From Bacteroidota bacterium (GTDB lineage Bacteria > Bacteroidota > Bacteroidia > Bacteroidales > F082): a DNA stretch of 37,319 nt. The stretch spans positions 1 through 37,319 of the forward strand of contig JAJRQZ010000064.1 in the NCBI GenBank assembly GCA_024279935.1. Direction: 5' to 3'. Within the stretch, counting starts at the first letter, position 1. Every line of letters begins with the position of its first letter. The translations under genes and the position numbers were made by a program. The notes under the pieces are model-generated. The model had not been told where the DNA came from, ran no database searches, and saw only the letters and a program-made list of their open reading frames with translations. This document shows positions 16,051 through 24,881 of the stretch, piece by piece.

Positions 16051-17502
16051 ATGAGCAAGGATATATCAAGTCTGGAACCAGAAATAGTCTGGAAATATTT
16101 TAATGAGATACTCCAAATACCAAGGCCCTCGAAAAAGGAGGGGAAAATTGTCAATTACCTATTGGATTTCGGCAAAGAACACAAGCTGGAAACTCTTCAG
16201 GATGATGTTGGCAACGTCCTGATAAGAAAAAACGCCAGCCAGGGGATGGAAGATCGCCCATGGGTTGTGATGCAAAGCCATATTGATATGGTCTGTGAAA
16301 AAAACAGCGACAAATCGCATGATTTCGAAAACGACCCCATCGATGCCTTCGTCGATGGCGGTTGGGTAACCGCAAACGGAACAACCTTAGGGGCTGATGA
16401 TGGAATCGGCGTTGCCGCCCAGCTTGCGATTTTGGCCTCAGACGACATCCAACACGGCCCCATCGAGTGTTTGTTTACCATTGATGAGGAAACAGGCTTA
16501 ACCGGCGCCTTTGGTTTGCAGCCGGGTTTTCTAAGGGGCAATATCCTTCTCAACCTTGACAGCGAAGACGACGGGCAGATTTTTATCGGTTGCGCCGGCG
16601 GCAAGGATTCCCAGGCTTGGCTGCCTTTCGACAAAGTTGGCGTCACAGAAGGCTTTTCAACATTAAAAATAAATGTGGCTGGCCTCAAAGGTGGGCATAG
16701 CGGCGACGACATCAATAAAAACAGAGGAAACGCAAATAAAATATTGAACAGGTTCTTATGGGAAAACCTTGATGAACTTGAAATTCAAATAAACGATTTC
16801 AAGGGTGGCAACCTGAGAAATGCAATTGCCCGCGAAGCCTATGCCATTATCATGGTTCCCAGGGAAAAAACCGAATTGCTAAAACATAAGCTTGTTGATT
16901 TCGAGAATGATATCAAAAGTGAGTTTCACATAAGCGAACCAAATCTCACAGTCAGCATTTCGGAAACAGAAGAAGCCGCCTTCGTAATCGATGATGAATC
17001 GGCAAGGGAATTCTTGAATGCCGTTTATGCTTGTCCGCATGGAGTGATTGCCATGTCGCAGGATATAGATGATTTTGTTGAGACATCGACTAACCTTGCC
17101 TCCATAAAATTCCTGGAAGATGAAATTCTGATTACCACTTCCCAAAGATCATCAATAGAATCCGCAAAAAACGACATCTGCAATATGGTGGAATCGGTTT
17201 TCAAACTGGCCGGGGGCAAAGTCGGGCAAAGCGATGGTTACCCGGGATGGAAGCCAAATCCGGATTCAAGAATAGTCGCCCAGACTGCCGAGGCTTACGA
17301 ACGCTTGTTTGGCAACAAGCCGGAAGTTTTAGCAATCCACGCTGGTCTTGAATGCGGTCTGATAGGACATAAATACCCAAAAATGGATATGACGTCCTTC
17401 GGGCCTACTATCCGCGGGGCACATTCCCCCGACGAGAAAATCGAAATAAAATCGGTACGGAAATTCTGGTTGCTCACGCTTGATATCCTTAAAAACATTT
17501 AA
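16051..17502 (+). CDS. pepD: Aminoacyl-histidine dipeptidase (peptidase D, M20C)
   Basis: A 483-residue cytosolic dinuclear-zinc dipeptidase of the family's usual length, cleaving Xaa-His and other dipeptides. Metal and catalytic residues are visible: His77 and Asp79 in SHIDMVCEKN, Asp116 in LGADDGIG, and the Glu pair 146-147 in TIDEETGLTGA. The lid/dimerisation domain (about 205-385) includes GLKGGHSGDDI. The C-terminal zinc ligand His lies in FGPTIRGAHSPDE. It is monocistronic, with its own -7 box and a terminator. Confidence 0.96.
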   Translation: MSKDISSLEPEIVWKYFNEILQIPRPSKKEGKIVNYLLDFGKEHKLETLQDDVGNVLIRKNASQGMEDRPWVVMQSHIDMVCEKNSDKSHDFENDPIDAFVDGGWVTANGTTLGADDGIGVAAQLAILASDDIQHGPIECLFTIDEETGLTGAFGLQPGFLRGNILLNLDSEDDGQIFIGCAGGKDSQAWLPFDKVGVTEGFSTLKINVAGLKGGHSGDDINKNRGNANKILNRFLWENLDELEIQINDFKGGNLRNAIAREAYAIIMVPREKTELLKHKLVDFENDIKSEFHISEPNLTVSISETEEAAFVIDDESAREFLNAVYACPHGVIAMSQDIDDFVETSTNLASIKFLEDEILITTSQRSSIESAKNDICNMVESVFKLAGGKVGQSDGYPGWKPNPDSRIVAQTAEAYERLFGNKPEVLAIHAGLECGLIGHKYPKMDMTSFGPTIRGAHSPDEKIEIKSVRKFWLLTLDILKNI

Positions 17503-17540
17503 GACCTGAAAAACAGCGGATAACTATCGCAAAAGCACAA

Positions 17541-17576
17541 AAAAAACGGGCGTCGAGTTATGGAAGCCCGTTTTTT
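17541..17576. terminator. Bidirectional terminator after pepD
   Basis: AAAAAACGGGC (17541-17551) pairs with GCCCGTTTTTT (17566-17576), serving pepD and the convergent barrel gene. Confidence 0.85.
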
Positions 17577-17589
17577 TATGTTTATTTTT

Positions 17590-18153
17590 TTAAAACCCCA
17601 CGCCAAACCCAACTCTCACAATGGGGTTGATGTATGGTGAATGCTCATCCTCGAATACATCGTAAAGTATAGTAACCGTAGCAAAACCCGCCCCTCCGAC
17701 ACTCTGATACAATCCACCTCCGACATATAAGCTGTTAACAAAATAACGGGTGCCGTCAAACCATTTAGTACTTAAGCCGCTATACTCTATATGTACCATA
17801 AGGTATCTCAAAAAACGATATCTGCTAAAAATGCCCATACCGTAGATATTATTGTTGTGCTTTGCTCCGTAAGGATCAGTATATCCCTGATAAATATACG
17901 TTATCCGAGTCCCTACATCCAGGGCAGGGGTAAGATGATAACCTATGATCGGAGAAATCTCAACATAGGAATTATATGCTGAAAACCCACCTCCGATCAT
18001 TCCGCCCACAAACCACCTGCCAGGCCGCGGGGCTGGTTTCTTAACAATGCTTTTGTCATCCCTTTTCCCACTTGTGTTTTGATACTGGGCACTTAAGCTA
18101 TTTGAGACAGCAAGAAAAATTAACAAGGAAATAAAAATACCATGCTTCATCAT
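17590..18153 (-). CDS. Small outer-membrane beta-barrel protein, function unknown
   Basis: A 187-residue exported protein. A signal peptide (about 1-23, ending SAQ) precedes a short Lys/Arg/Pro-rich linker, then Gly- and aromatic-rich alternating strands from GRWFVGGMIGGGFSAY to the C-terminal VRVGFGVGF. The pattern fits an 8-strand OmpA/OmpW-like barrel. No family-specific motif is recognised. It is transcribed divergently from the lipoprotein gene at 18240, with a -7 box at 18170-18177. Confidence 0.7.
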   Translation of the reverse strand: MMKHGIFISLLIFLAVSNSLSAQYQNTSGKRDDKSIVKKPAPRPGRWFVGGMIGGGFSAYNSYVEISPIIGYHLTPALDVGTRITYIYQGYTDPYGAKHNNNIYGMGIFSRYRFLRYLMVHIEYSGLSTKWFDGTRYFVNSLYVGGGLYQSVGGAGFATVTILYDVFEDEHSPYINPIVRVGFGVGF

Positions 18154-18169
18154 TCAATTTTTTGTTTTT

Positions 18170-18177
18170 CAAAAATA
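18170..18177 (-). promoter_or_regulatory. -7 box (TATTTTTG) of the small barrel gene
   Basis: Matches TAnnTTTG on the minus strand, 16 bases before the ATG at 18153. The -33 element is unclear. Confidence 0.4.
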
Positions 18178-18215
18178 CAATAAAAACATTGTATCCCCGT
18201 ATTGCTTATGATTAT

Positions 18216-18223
18216 TATATTTG
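18216..18223 (+). promoter_or_regulatory. -7 box (TATATTTG) of the beta-helix lipoprotein gene
   Basis: Matches TAnnTTTG, 16 bases before the ATG at 18240. No -33 element at ideal spacing. Confidence 0.4.
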
Positions 18224-18239
18224 CCCCTCATTTTAAGCT

Positions 18240-19697
18240 ATGCACAAAAGAGTTTTATATTTTGTTTTTGCCATATTAATCGGTTTGGGATTCTCATGCC
18301 GGAAGAAGGATATTATTAGCACCGACAGCTCATTAAAACTTGAATTCTCTAACGATTCGATTATTTTCGATACTGTATTTACAAGCCTGGGCTCTGCCAC
18401 GCATCGTTTGATGGTATATAACAAATCGAACAGCAAGGTTAAAATATCGGATATTCAGCTTGAAGGGGGCAGCTCATCGGCCTTTAGGGTAAATCTTGAC
18501 GGTGAATCAGGAAGTGGGTTTACTGACATTGAGATTGAAGGCAACGACAGTTTATTTTTGTTTGCCAAGGTTACTATAAACCCAAGGGACGCTTCTTCGC
18601 CCTTCGTCGTAGAAGACAAATTGAGGTTTTTAACAAACGGCAACGAACAAGAGGTCAAGCTGGTTGCCTGGGGGCAGGATGCCAATTATATTCTTGCCGA
18701 CACCTATAATACAGGGTTCCCGCCATATAAAATTGTTGCCGACAGTCTGGAAACCGTCCATTGGACTGCCGAAAAACCTTATGTTGTTTACGGCTATGCC
18801 GTGATAAATTCGTATGGGAAACTGGTCATTGACGAAGGCACAAAGGTCTATTTCCACGAGGCTTCGGGCTTATGGGCTTATGCCGACGGGCTGCTAAAAG
18901 TTTATGGCAGCCCTGAAAAGAAAGTTTATTTCAGGGGGGACAGACTGGAACTGGAATATGCTGAAATCCCGGGACAATGGGACAGGATATGGCTAATGGA
19001 AGCCATGCCTGGCGAAGACCATGAAATCCGAAATGCCGTCATAGAAAACGCCTTTATCGGCATTCAGGCCGAATCGTTTTTGAGGGCAGCCGACAACCAG
19101 CTCCTCCTGCATAATGTCATTATCCGAAATATGAGCGGAATAGGCTTGTTCTCAAGGCTTTACAACATCACCTCTACAAATACGCTATTGGCAAACTGCG
19201 GAGGCTACTGCCTGGCGCTGACTTCGGGAGGCAATTATGATTTCAGGCATGCCACCCTTGTTAATTTTTGGAATTATTCCGTCAGGAACACACCTTCCCT
19301 GTTTTTGAACAACTATATCCTAGATACGCTTGACAACGTCATAGCCATACCCTTCAACTTCAATATAGGAAACAGTATAATTTACGGCTATAACAACGAA
19401 GAGTTTCAAACAGACATGAGTGGTGATGCTGATTCGTCATACTTTTTGGACCATTGTTTGTTGAAAACGAGAATGAATACCTCGGACAACACTATTTACA
19501 ACGCAATTATAAGAAATGAAGACCCTTTGTTCGTAAATGCGAGCGAGCATGATTTTCACCTCGACACCCTGTCGCCTGCAATAGGCACGGGCGACCCAAA
19601 CATCGCCAATGGCGTACAGTTCGACCTAGACGGTATTTCAAGGCTGCCTCTTCCTGACCTGGGGGTTTATCAGTTTGTTCCCGCTATTGAGAAATAA
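18240..19697 (+). CDS. Right-handed beta-helix lipoprotein
   Basis: A 485-residue lipoprotein. The signal sequence ends in a lipobox (LGFSC) with Cys20 as the acylated residue, so it is anchored in a membrane, probably the outer one. An Ig-like region (about 35-140, with FDTVFTSLGSATHRLMVYN) is followed by a parallel beta-helix (about 190-440) with many IRN, ENA and NNYIL turns, as in right-handed beta-helix proteins. The end, DPLFVN...LDTLSPAIGTGDP, is characteristic of choice-of-anchor/beta-helix proteins in Bacteroidota. No catalytic motif of polysaccharide lyases is evident. Function unknown; surface adhesion or glycan binding is possible. Confidence 0.8.
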   Translation: MHKRVLYFVFAILIGLGFSCRKKDIISTDSSLKLEFSNDSIIFDTVFTSLGSATHRLMVYNKSNSKVKISDIQLEGGSSSAFRVNLDGESGSGFTDIEIEGNDSLFLFAKVTINPRDASSPFVVEDKLRFLTNGNEQEVKLVAWGQDANYILADTYNTGFPPYKIVADSLETVHWTAEKPYVVYGYAVINSYGKLVIDEGTKVYFHEASGLWAYADGLLKVYGSPEKKVYFRGDRLELEYAEIPGQWDRIWLMEAMPGEDHEIRNAVIENAFIGIQAESFLRAADNQLLLHNVIIRNMSGIGLFSRLYNITSTNTLLANCGGYCLALTSGGNYDFRHATLVNFWNYSVRNTPSLFLNNYILDTLDNVIAIPFNFNIGNSIIYGYNNEEFQTDMSGDADSSYFLDHCLLKTRMNTSDNTIYNAIIRNEDPLFVNASEHDFHLDTLSPAIGTGDPNIANGVQFDLDGISRLPLPDLGVYQFVPAIEK

Positions 19698-19702
19698 CGG
19701 TT

Positions 19703-20923
19703 TTATTTTACTTTGACGACTTGTAAAGGGATAGTAAAGAATACGGACGTTCCTTTTCCGGCTTCCGATTCGAGCCATATTTCGCCGCCCATGCTCTCAA
19801 CGCTGGCCTTGGCGATGCTTAGTCCCAAACCGGTACCGCCGTAAAGTTTTTCGCCCCTGGGGTTTCCCTTCCTGAAAACATCGAACACATATTCGATTTC
19901 TTTTTTGTTAATTCCAACACCTGTATCTTTAACAAAAAATTCGAGCATATCCCCTTTTTTGTCGCAACCAAGCTTAACAGTGCCCCTTTCCGTAAACTTG
20001 GTAGCATTGTTTAAAAGCTGAAACATTGTCTTTCGCAGCCTCGAACCATCAACAACAATATTCATCTCGCTATCCCTTAGCCTATTATCCACTTCTAGAC
20101 ATACCGTCTTAACCGAGGTCTCAAAATTAAAATATTCCCAAAGCTCGTCGAACAAGCGGTTTAGGTTGAGTTCTGTTTGCCTTACTTCAAGAACACCGGA
20201 CCTAAGAGTTGAAACATCCAGGATATTATCGATGATAAGAAGCAATGAATTTCCTGATTTATTGATATAATTAATGAATTCTGCCCTGTCCTCTTCTGTA
20301 TTTTCCTTATAGTTCAGCAATTGCGAAAATCCTATAATAGCATTCATTGGGGTCCTAATCTCATGGGAGATGCTCTCCAGGAAAGCAGATTTCAAACGGT
20401 CGCTCTCCTCCGCTTTTTGTTTTGCCAGCATCAGTTCCATTTCGGCTTGTTTCTTTTCTTTTAAATCGCGCCATGTCGTATAAAAATGCTTTTCCCCCTT
20501 TATTTCAACCAAAGTCAATGAAACGTCAACGTAGAGCAATTCCCCATTTTTATTCTTGTGCTCCCAATAAAATCGGTGATATCCGTTTTTTTCGGCAATC
20601 TTCATTATCTTATCGGCCTTTTCCTTCGAGCTTTGCCCGTCCGATTGAAATTCGGGCGATATTTCCGAGGGATGGATATTTAGGAGATCCCTTTTCGATT
20701 TATACCCGAGATATTTAAGCGCCGATTGGTTAATATCCACGAAACGTTCGTTTTTAATAAGCAAAACAGGCTCGAAGGATTTTTGGAACAAGGTCAGATG
20801 TACTGAGTCCACTGATTTTTTTCTGTGAAGAAACAGCCTGCGCAACGCTACGGACTGCACAACAATTATCAAAAATAAAACAGCAACAACACTATAAAAA
20901 AGAAAAAGATACATAAAGTCCAC
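19703..20923 (-). CDS. PAS domain sensor histidine kinase
   Basis: A 406-residue kinase, last gene of the minus-strand signalling cluster. One N-terminal membrane helix (about 5-28), a PAS domain (about 45-155), HisKA with phospho-acceptor His187 in ISHEIRTPMNAIIGFSQLL, and a HATPase domain with the N box NNATKF, G1 DTGVGI and G2 GGTGLGLSI. There is no receiver domain, so it needs a separate partner; the single-domain regulator at 20986 is the nearest. The reading frame opens with GTG at 20923, and an ATG three codons in (20914) is equally plausible. Confidence 0.93.
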   Translation of the reverse strand: MDFMYLFLFYSVVAVLFLIIVVQSVALRRLFLHRKKSVDSVHLTLFQKSFEPVLLIKNERFVDINQSALKYLGYKSKRDLLNIHPSEISPEFQSDGQSSKEKADKIMKIAEKNGYHRFYWEHKNKNGELLYVDVSLTLVEIKGEKHFYTTWRDLKEKKQAEMELMLAKQKAEESDRLKSAFLESISHEIRTPMNAIIGFSQLLNYKENTEEDRAEFINYINKSGNSLLLIIDNILDVSTLRSGVLEVRQTELNLNRLFDELWEYFNFETSVKTVCLEVDNRLRDSEMNIVVDGSRLRKTMFQLLNNATKFTERGTVKLGCDKKGDMLEFFVKDTGVGINKKEIEYVFDVFRKGNPRGEKLYGGTGLGLSIAKASVESMGGEIWLESEAGKGTSVFFTIPLQVVKVK

Positions 20924-20985
20924 AATGTTTTTGTTTCGTCACCGATAGATAAAAGACAACAAAATATTTAGTTTCACTGATTGGT

Positions 20986-21354
20986 TTAGCTATTTAAGAC
21001 TTCATCGACAATTGTTGCGAGTGAATCCAGATCAACTGGTTTCTCAAGAACTTTCTTGGCCCCGAACCTCCAGGCATAATCAAGATAATCACTGGCCCTG
21101 CCCCTGCCTCCTGCCGAAATCGCGATAACTTTCGCTTTTGGGTCCAGATCGATTATCTCACGCAGCACTTCCAAGCCTTCCTTTCGCGGCATTATAATGT
21201 CAAGAAGTATCAAATCCGGTTTGTTCTCCTTAAAAGATGCCAGGCCAGGCTCGCCGTCATCCTCCAACAGAACCAGGTGACCTTTGCTCTCGAGTTTTCG
21301 CTTAAAAAGATATCTGATTTGTTCGTCATCATCAATAACAAGTATCTTAGCCAT
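20986..21354 (-). CDS. Single-domain response regulator (CheY-like)
   Basis: A 122-residue receiver domain with no output domain. The acidic pair is in VIDDDEQIRYLF, the phospho-acceptor Asp in LILLDIIMPRKEGLEVL, the conserved Ser/Thr in VIAISAGG, and the Lys in LEKPVD. The ATG at 21354 is preferred to a TTG three codons upstream because the domain starts at MAKILVID. It lies between two kinases with short gaps (50 and 62 bases), so it probably shuttles phosphate between the kinases or to a distant target. Confidence 0.92.
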   Translation of the reverse strand: MAKILVIDDDEQIRYLFKRKLESKGHLVLLEDDGEPGLASFKENKPDLILLDIIMPRKEGLEVLREIIDLDPKAKVIAISAGGRGRASDYLDYAWRFGAKKVLEKPVDLDSLATIVDEVLNS

Positions 21355-21404
21355 AATTCCCAATTGCTTTATTTTAGAATTTTTCCAAATTTAGGAAAAA
21401 AGTT

Positions 21405-24400
21405 CTATTCCACAAGAGGCAGATGAATAAAAAATTCAGAACCCCGGCCCGGCTCACTGCTGACATCGATAAACCCACCATGAGCTTTTATGATGTCAAA
21501 AGAAGATGAAAGCCCCAAGCCCGTTCCCTTCCCGGGCAGTTTTGTGGTATAAAACGGCTCGAACAAATTATTTTTAACATCCTCGTCCATTCCTGAACCA
21601 TTATCTTGAATATTGATGACAAGGAAATTATCCGTTTCCAGCCAATCGTAAATTTTCATTAGTTCATTATCAAGTTTTGTTCTTTGCAAGCAGATCTTTA
21701 TCAAACCGCCATCCGGCATGGCATCGACAGCATTGAGAGTTACGTTCAGCAGAACTAATTCAATATGGACAAGATCGCAATGCGCCGTCCAGGCCGACTG
21801 ATCATCATCAACAAAACTGATCTCGACATTCTCGCCCAGCGAGTTGCTCACACTGCTTAAAAAGTTCAATATGATTTTCCTGACATCGTGCCTTAGCAGG
21901 CTAATGTCGAATGTTTTAGCCGAGTTCAGCAAGTTCTTAACTATTGAATCTGCCTTTTCGGCAGCTTTAACTATTTGCTGAATATCCTCAAACCGCCTGT
22001 CGTCTTCTTCCAAGCCCTCTTGTGCAAAATGCGAGAACCCTGTAATACTTTGAAGGATATTTTTAAATTCATGTGCCAACCTGCTTGCCATAAAGCCAAC
22101 GGCCTCAAGTTTTTTGGCGTTGATTAACCTATTCTCAAGTTCTTTACGGTCGCTGATATCCCTTCCGAAGACTAATATGCCGTTCCGGGAATCATCATCC
22201 TCGAACAAAGGTATCCTTATCATGTCGAAGATTTTATCCTTTTCCCCCGGCACAGGAATTGTTCTATTGATCCGCTTCGATTGGCCGCTATCCCAAACAT
22301 CCATATCGTGCTCGGCTTCATCAAGGAGGAATTCCTTATGAAAACTGCTTAACTCGGCAAGTTGCTCATTTGTTTTTCCTATACAGTCCTTTTCGCTTAA
22401 GCCAAGTAATTTTAAGGTAGTGTTATTTGCCAGTATCCATTTTCCGCTACCATCCTTGAAATAGATCAGGTCAGGGGTTGAGTTGATAAGGGTCGTAAGC
22501 TGCCCCTCCCTTTTTTTCAGGTCTTGTTGTACCTTCTTGACCTTGCTAAGGTCAATGGTAACGGCCAAACCGCGCACCAATACGCCATCTTCGAATTTGA
22601 GCGGAAACGCCTTATGGAAAACATTTATGTATTCACCTGATTTTTTTTTCATTTTTGTTTCGCCAACGAACCCCGGTTCACCGTTCTGCATCTTTTTAAG
22701 GTTCTTTTCAAAATCCTTGATGTCTTCTTCGGTATGAATTAAGCTAACGGGCTTGCCCACAAGCTCCTCCTCGGCATATCCCAGCATTTTCAGCGTCCCC
22801 TTGCTAACACTAAGTATTCTGGAATCGCGTCCTACCATTGTTGTAGTGATAAATGAAACCTCTGTGGCCGCATCGAATATCGCCCTCAAATGGGCTTCGC
22901 GCTCCATAAGCTTAAGATCGGAAAGATACTTCTCGGTAATATCTTGCACGAAACCTACAATAAAGGTTTTATTTCCTTGTCCATCTACAAGGATCTCCCC
23001 TATGGAGCGCACCCATTTTGTTTGCTTTGTTCTATATGTAATAATTCTATGGTTGAGATCATATTTTAAGCTGTTAGGCAAAATGGATTCCTTAAACTTC
23101 CCGACCACCCATTCTTTATCATCCGGGTGAACAATTTCAAACCATTTATCATAGGAACCAAAATAAGCTTCATCAACTTCGAAAATCTTAAAAAGCCCTT
23201 GCGACCCCACCCACTTTTGGTTTTGCAAGTCAAATTTAAAACTGCCAATGCCACCCATTTCCTGGGTTTGGGCAAGCATCCTCTCACTTTCGATTATCAC
23301 GTTCCTACGCTTTAAAAGTTCCGTAATATCCTGAGTGTGAACTATAACACCACTAAAGTTGTTTTCTGAGTCATATAAGGCCTTAATATTCCTACGGACT
23401 TTTATTAAATCTCCGGATTTGTTTACCAAATGCACTTCATTGAGGAGCAATTCACCATCTTGAGCCAGTTTCGGAAACTTGGTCTTGAACAAAGCTTTAA
23501 ATTCATCTGCCAGCGAATCCGTGATGTGCGTCCCCTTAATTTCCCCCGTGGAACACCCCAAAAGTGAAGCATAAGCATAATTGCAATCGACAATGAAGCC
23601 ATCTTTGTCCAATAAGCAAACCCCGTCGGGGGCACTTGTAAACAGTTGTCTAAACTTTGATTCGCTCAGTTTCAGCTCGTCCGAGGCAAGCTTCCACTCC
23701 GTAATATCCACGAGGGCCCCTACTATGGCCTCTGTTTTGCCGTTCACAACTACCGGCGCTTCATGGACTTCAACCCATAGCTTCCTTCCCTTCAGGGTCT
23801 TGAGCTCCAACTCATAAGGTGGTTGCGCAATTCCTGTGGAAATAGCCTCTTGGGTTTTTTCAAAGCCCAGCTTGTTGACTGGGTTGTCGGAAACAAACTC
23901 TGTCCAATTGCGCAAAGCCTCCTTCTGCGTACAATCGAAAAACTTGTCGGTCTGGGGGCTTACATAAGTCAGAACATGGTCTGCCGTATGGGAATAAAAC
24001 AAGTTCGTGCTATGTTCAACGATATGTCGGTATCTTATTTCACCTTTCTCGAGTTTTTCCCTGCTCTTAATAATCTCCTTTGTCCTTTCCTCCACAATTG
24101 CCTCCAGCTCGTCCTTAAAAATATTGAGGTCGTTAATGGCCGCATCCCTTTCCCTCTCCCTTTGGCGGATTTTATTGTAAGTATATGTAAATAGTATTAT
24201 TCCGATAAGCCAAATAATAATGAAAGTAAACAAATACAGTTTTACTTTACTATAAAACTGCTGATTGATTTCCTTAAGGGATATCATGATGGACATGCCT
24301 CCCCTGATATCACCGATATGATATTTGTCGCTTAGGTGGCATCTCCTACAATCAGTTTTCAACACCATGGGCTTCATAAAGCGATAAAGTTGAATCCCGT

Positions 24401-24881
24401 CCTTGAAAATAAAATCCTTTATTTCCTTCTCGCCGGATTTTAATGCTTGCAATGCCTTTTTTTCCCATTCATCAGGTTTGTGATATTTGGTTTTATAATC
24501 CTCGGAAACCAGCCTGACCTTGTTTAAAGAGGTACTATCACTGAACCCTGACATGCTCCTTATCGCATAATCCGGACTAAACCTTGTATATTTAACACCT
24601 TTGCCCGAAATAATTATCGAATCCGCCACCGTATCCATCATTAAGGCAGGCATAAGGCTGTCATCTACTACGGCATACACTCCCCCAAGACTGTTTATCC
24701 AGTTGCGGATCTGTATCTCTTTCTGATATTCAATATTCGCCTGATGTTCTATTTTATCATTCTTCAGCCCTCGTGCCTGATAATAATAATACACGAACAC
24801 AAGACTCATAAAAACAGTCCAGACAATTATTACCGTGATATAAAATATCCAAAAAAATTTAAGCTCCTTCACTCGACTCAA
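21405..24881 (-). CDS. Multi-PAS sensor histidine kinase with periplasmic CxxCH (Tll0287-like/DUF3365) domain
   Basis: A 1158-residue membrane kinase. Two membrane helices (about 9-33 and 213-233) bracket a periplasmic domain that carries CRRCH at 178-182, a c-type heme-binding motif found in DUF3365/Tll0287-like sensors. A short coiled coil (240-280) leads to five PAS domains (about 281-395, 401-520, 526-650, 655-780 and 785-912). The kinase core has His937 in LAHEFKNILQSITGF, the N box NVTLNAVDAM and GTGLGLSSSF. The heme suggests sensing of redox state or a gas. It overlaps the upstream hybrid kinase gene by 23 bases. The frame opens at TTG; a GTG at 24872 is an alternative start. Confidence 0.92.
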   Translation of the reverse strand: MSRVKELKFFWIFYITVIIVWTVFMSLVFVYYYYQARGLKNDKIEHQANIEYQKEIQIRNWINSLGGVYAVVDDSLMPALMMDTVADSIIISGKGVKYTRFSPDYAIRSMSGFSDSTSLNKVRLVSEDYKTKYHKPDEWEKKALQALKSGEKEIKDFIFKDGIQLYRFMKPMVLKTDCRRCHLSDKYHIGDIRGGMSIMISLKEINQQFYSKVKLYLFTFIIIWLIGIILFTYTYNKIRQRERERDAAINDLNIFKDELEAIVEERTKEIIKSREKLEKGEIRYRHIVEHSTNLFYSHTADHVLTYVSPQTDKFFDCTQKEALRNWTEFVSDNPVNKLGFEKTQEAISTGIAQPPYELELKTLKGRKLWVEVHEAPVVVNGKTEAIVGALVDITEWKLASDELKLSESKFRQLFTSAPDGVCLLDKDGFIVDCNYAYASLLGCSTGEIKGTHITDSLADEFKALFKTKFPKLAQDGELLLNEVHLVNKSGDLIKVRRNIKALYDSENNFSGVIVHTQDITELLKRRNVIIESERMLAQTQEMGGIGSFKFDLQNQKWVGSQGLFKIFEVDEAYFGSYDKWFEIVHPDDKEWVVGKFKESILPNSLKYDLNHRIITYRTKQTKWVRSIGEILVDGQGNKTFIVGFVQDITEKYLSDLKLMEREAHLRAIFDAATEVSFITTTMVGRDSRILSVSKGTLKMLGYAEEELVGKPVSLIHTEEDIKDFEKNLKKMQNGEPGFVGETKMKKKSGEYINVFHKAFPLKFEDGVLVRGLAVTIDLSKVKKVQQDLKKREGQLTTLINSTPDLIYFKDGSGKWILANNTTLKLLGLSEKDCIGKTNEQLAELSSFHKEFLLDEAEHDMDVWDSGQSKRINRTIPVPGEKDKIFDMIRIPLFEDDDSRNGILVFGRDISDRKELENRLINAKKLEAVGFMASRLAHEFKNILQSITGFSHFAQEGLEEDDRRFEDIQQIVKAAEKADSIVKNLLNSAKTFDISLLRHDVRKIILNFLSSVSNSLGENVEISFVDDDQSAWTAHCDLVHIELVLLNVTLNAVDAMPDGGLIKICLQRTKLDNELMKIYDWLETDNFLVINIQDNGSGMDEDVKNNLFEPFYTTKLPGKGTGLGLSSSFDIIKAHGGFIDVSSEPGRGSEFFIHLPLVE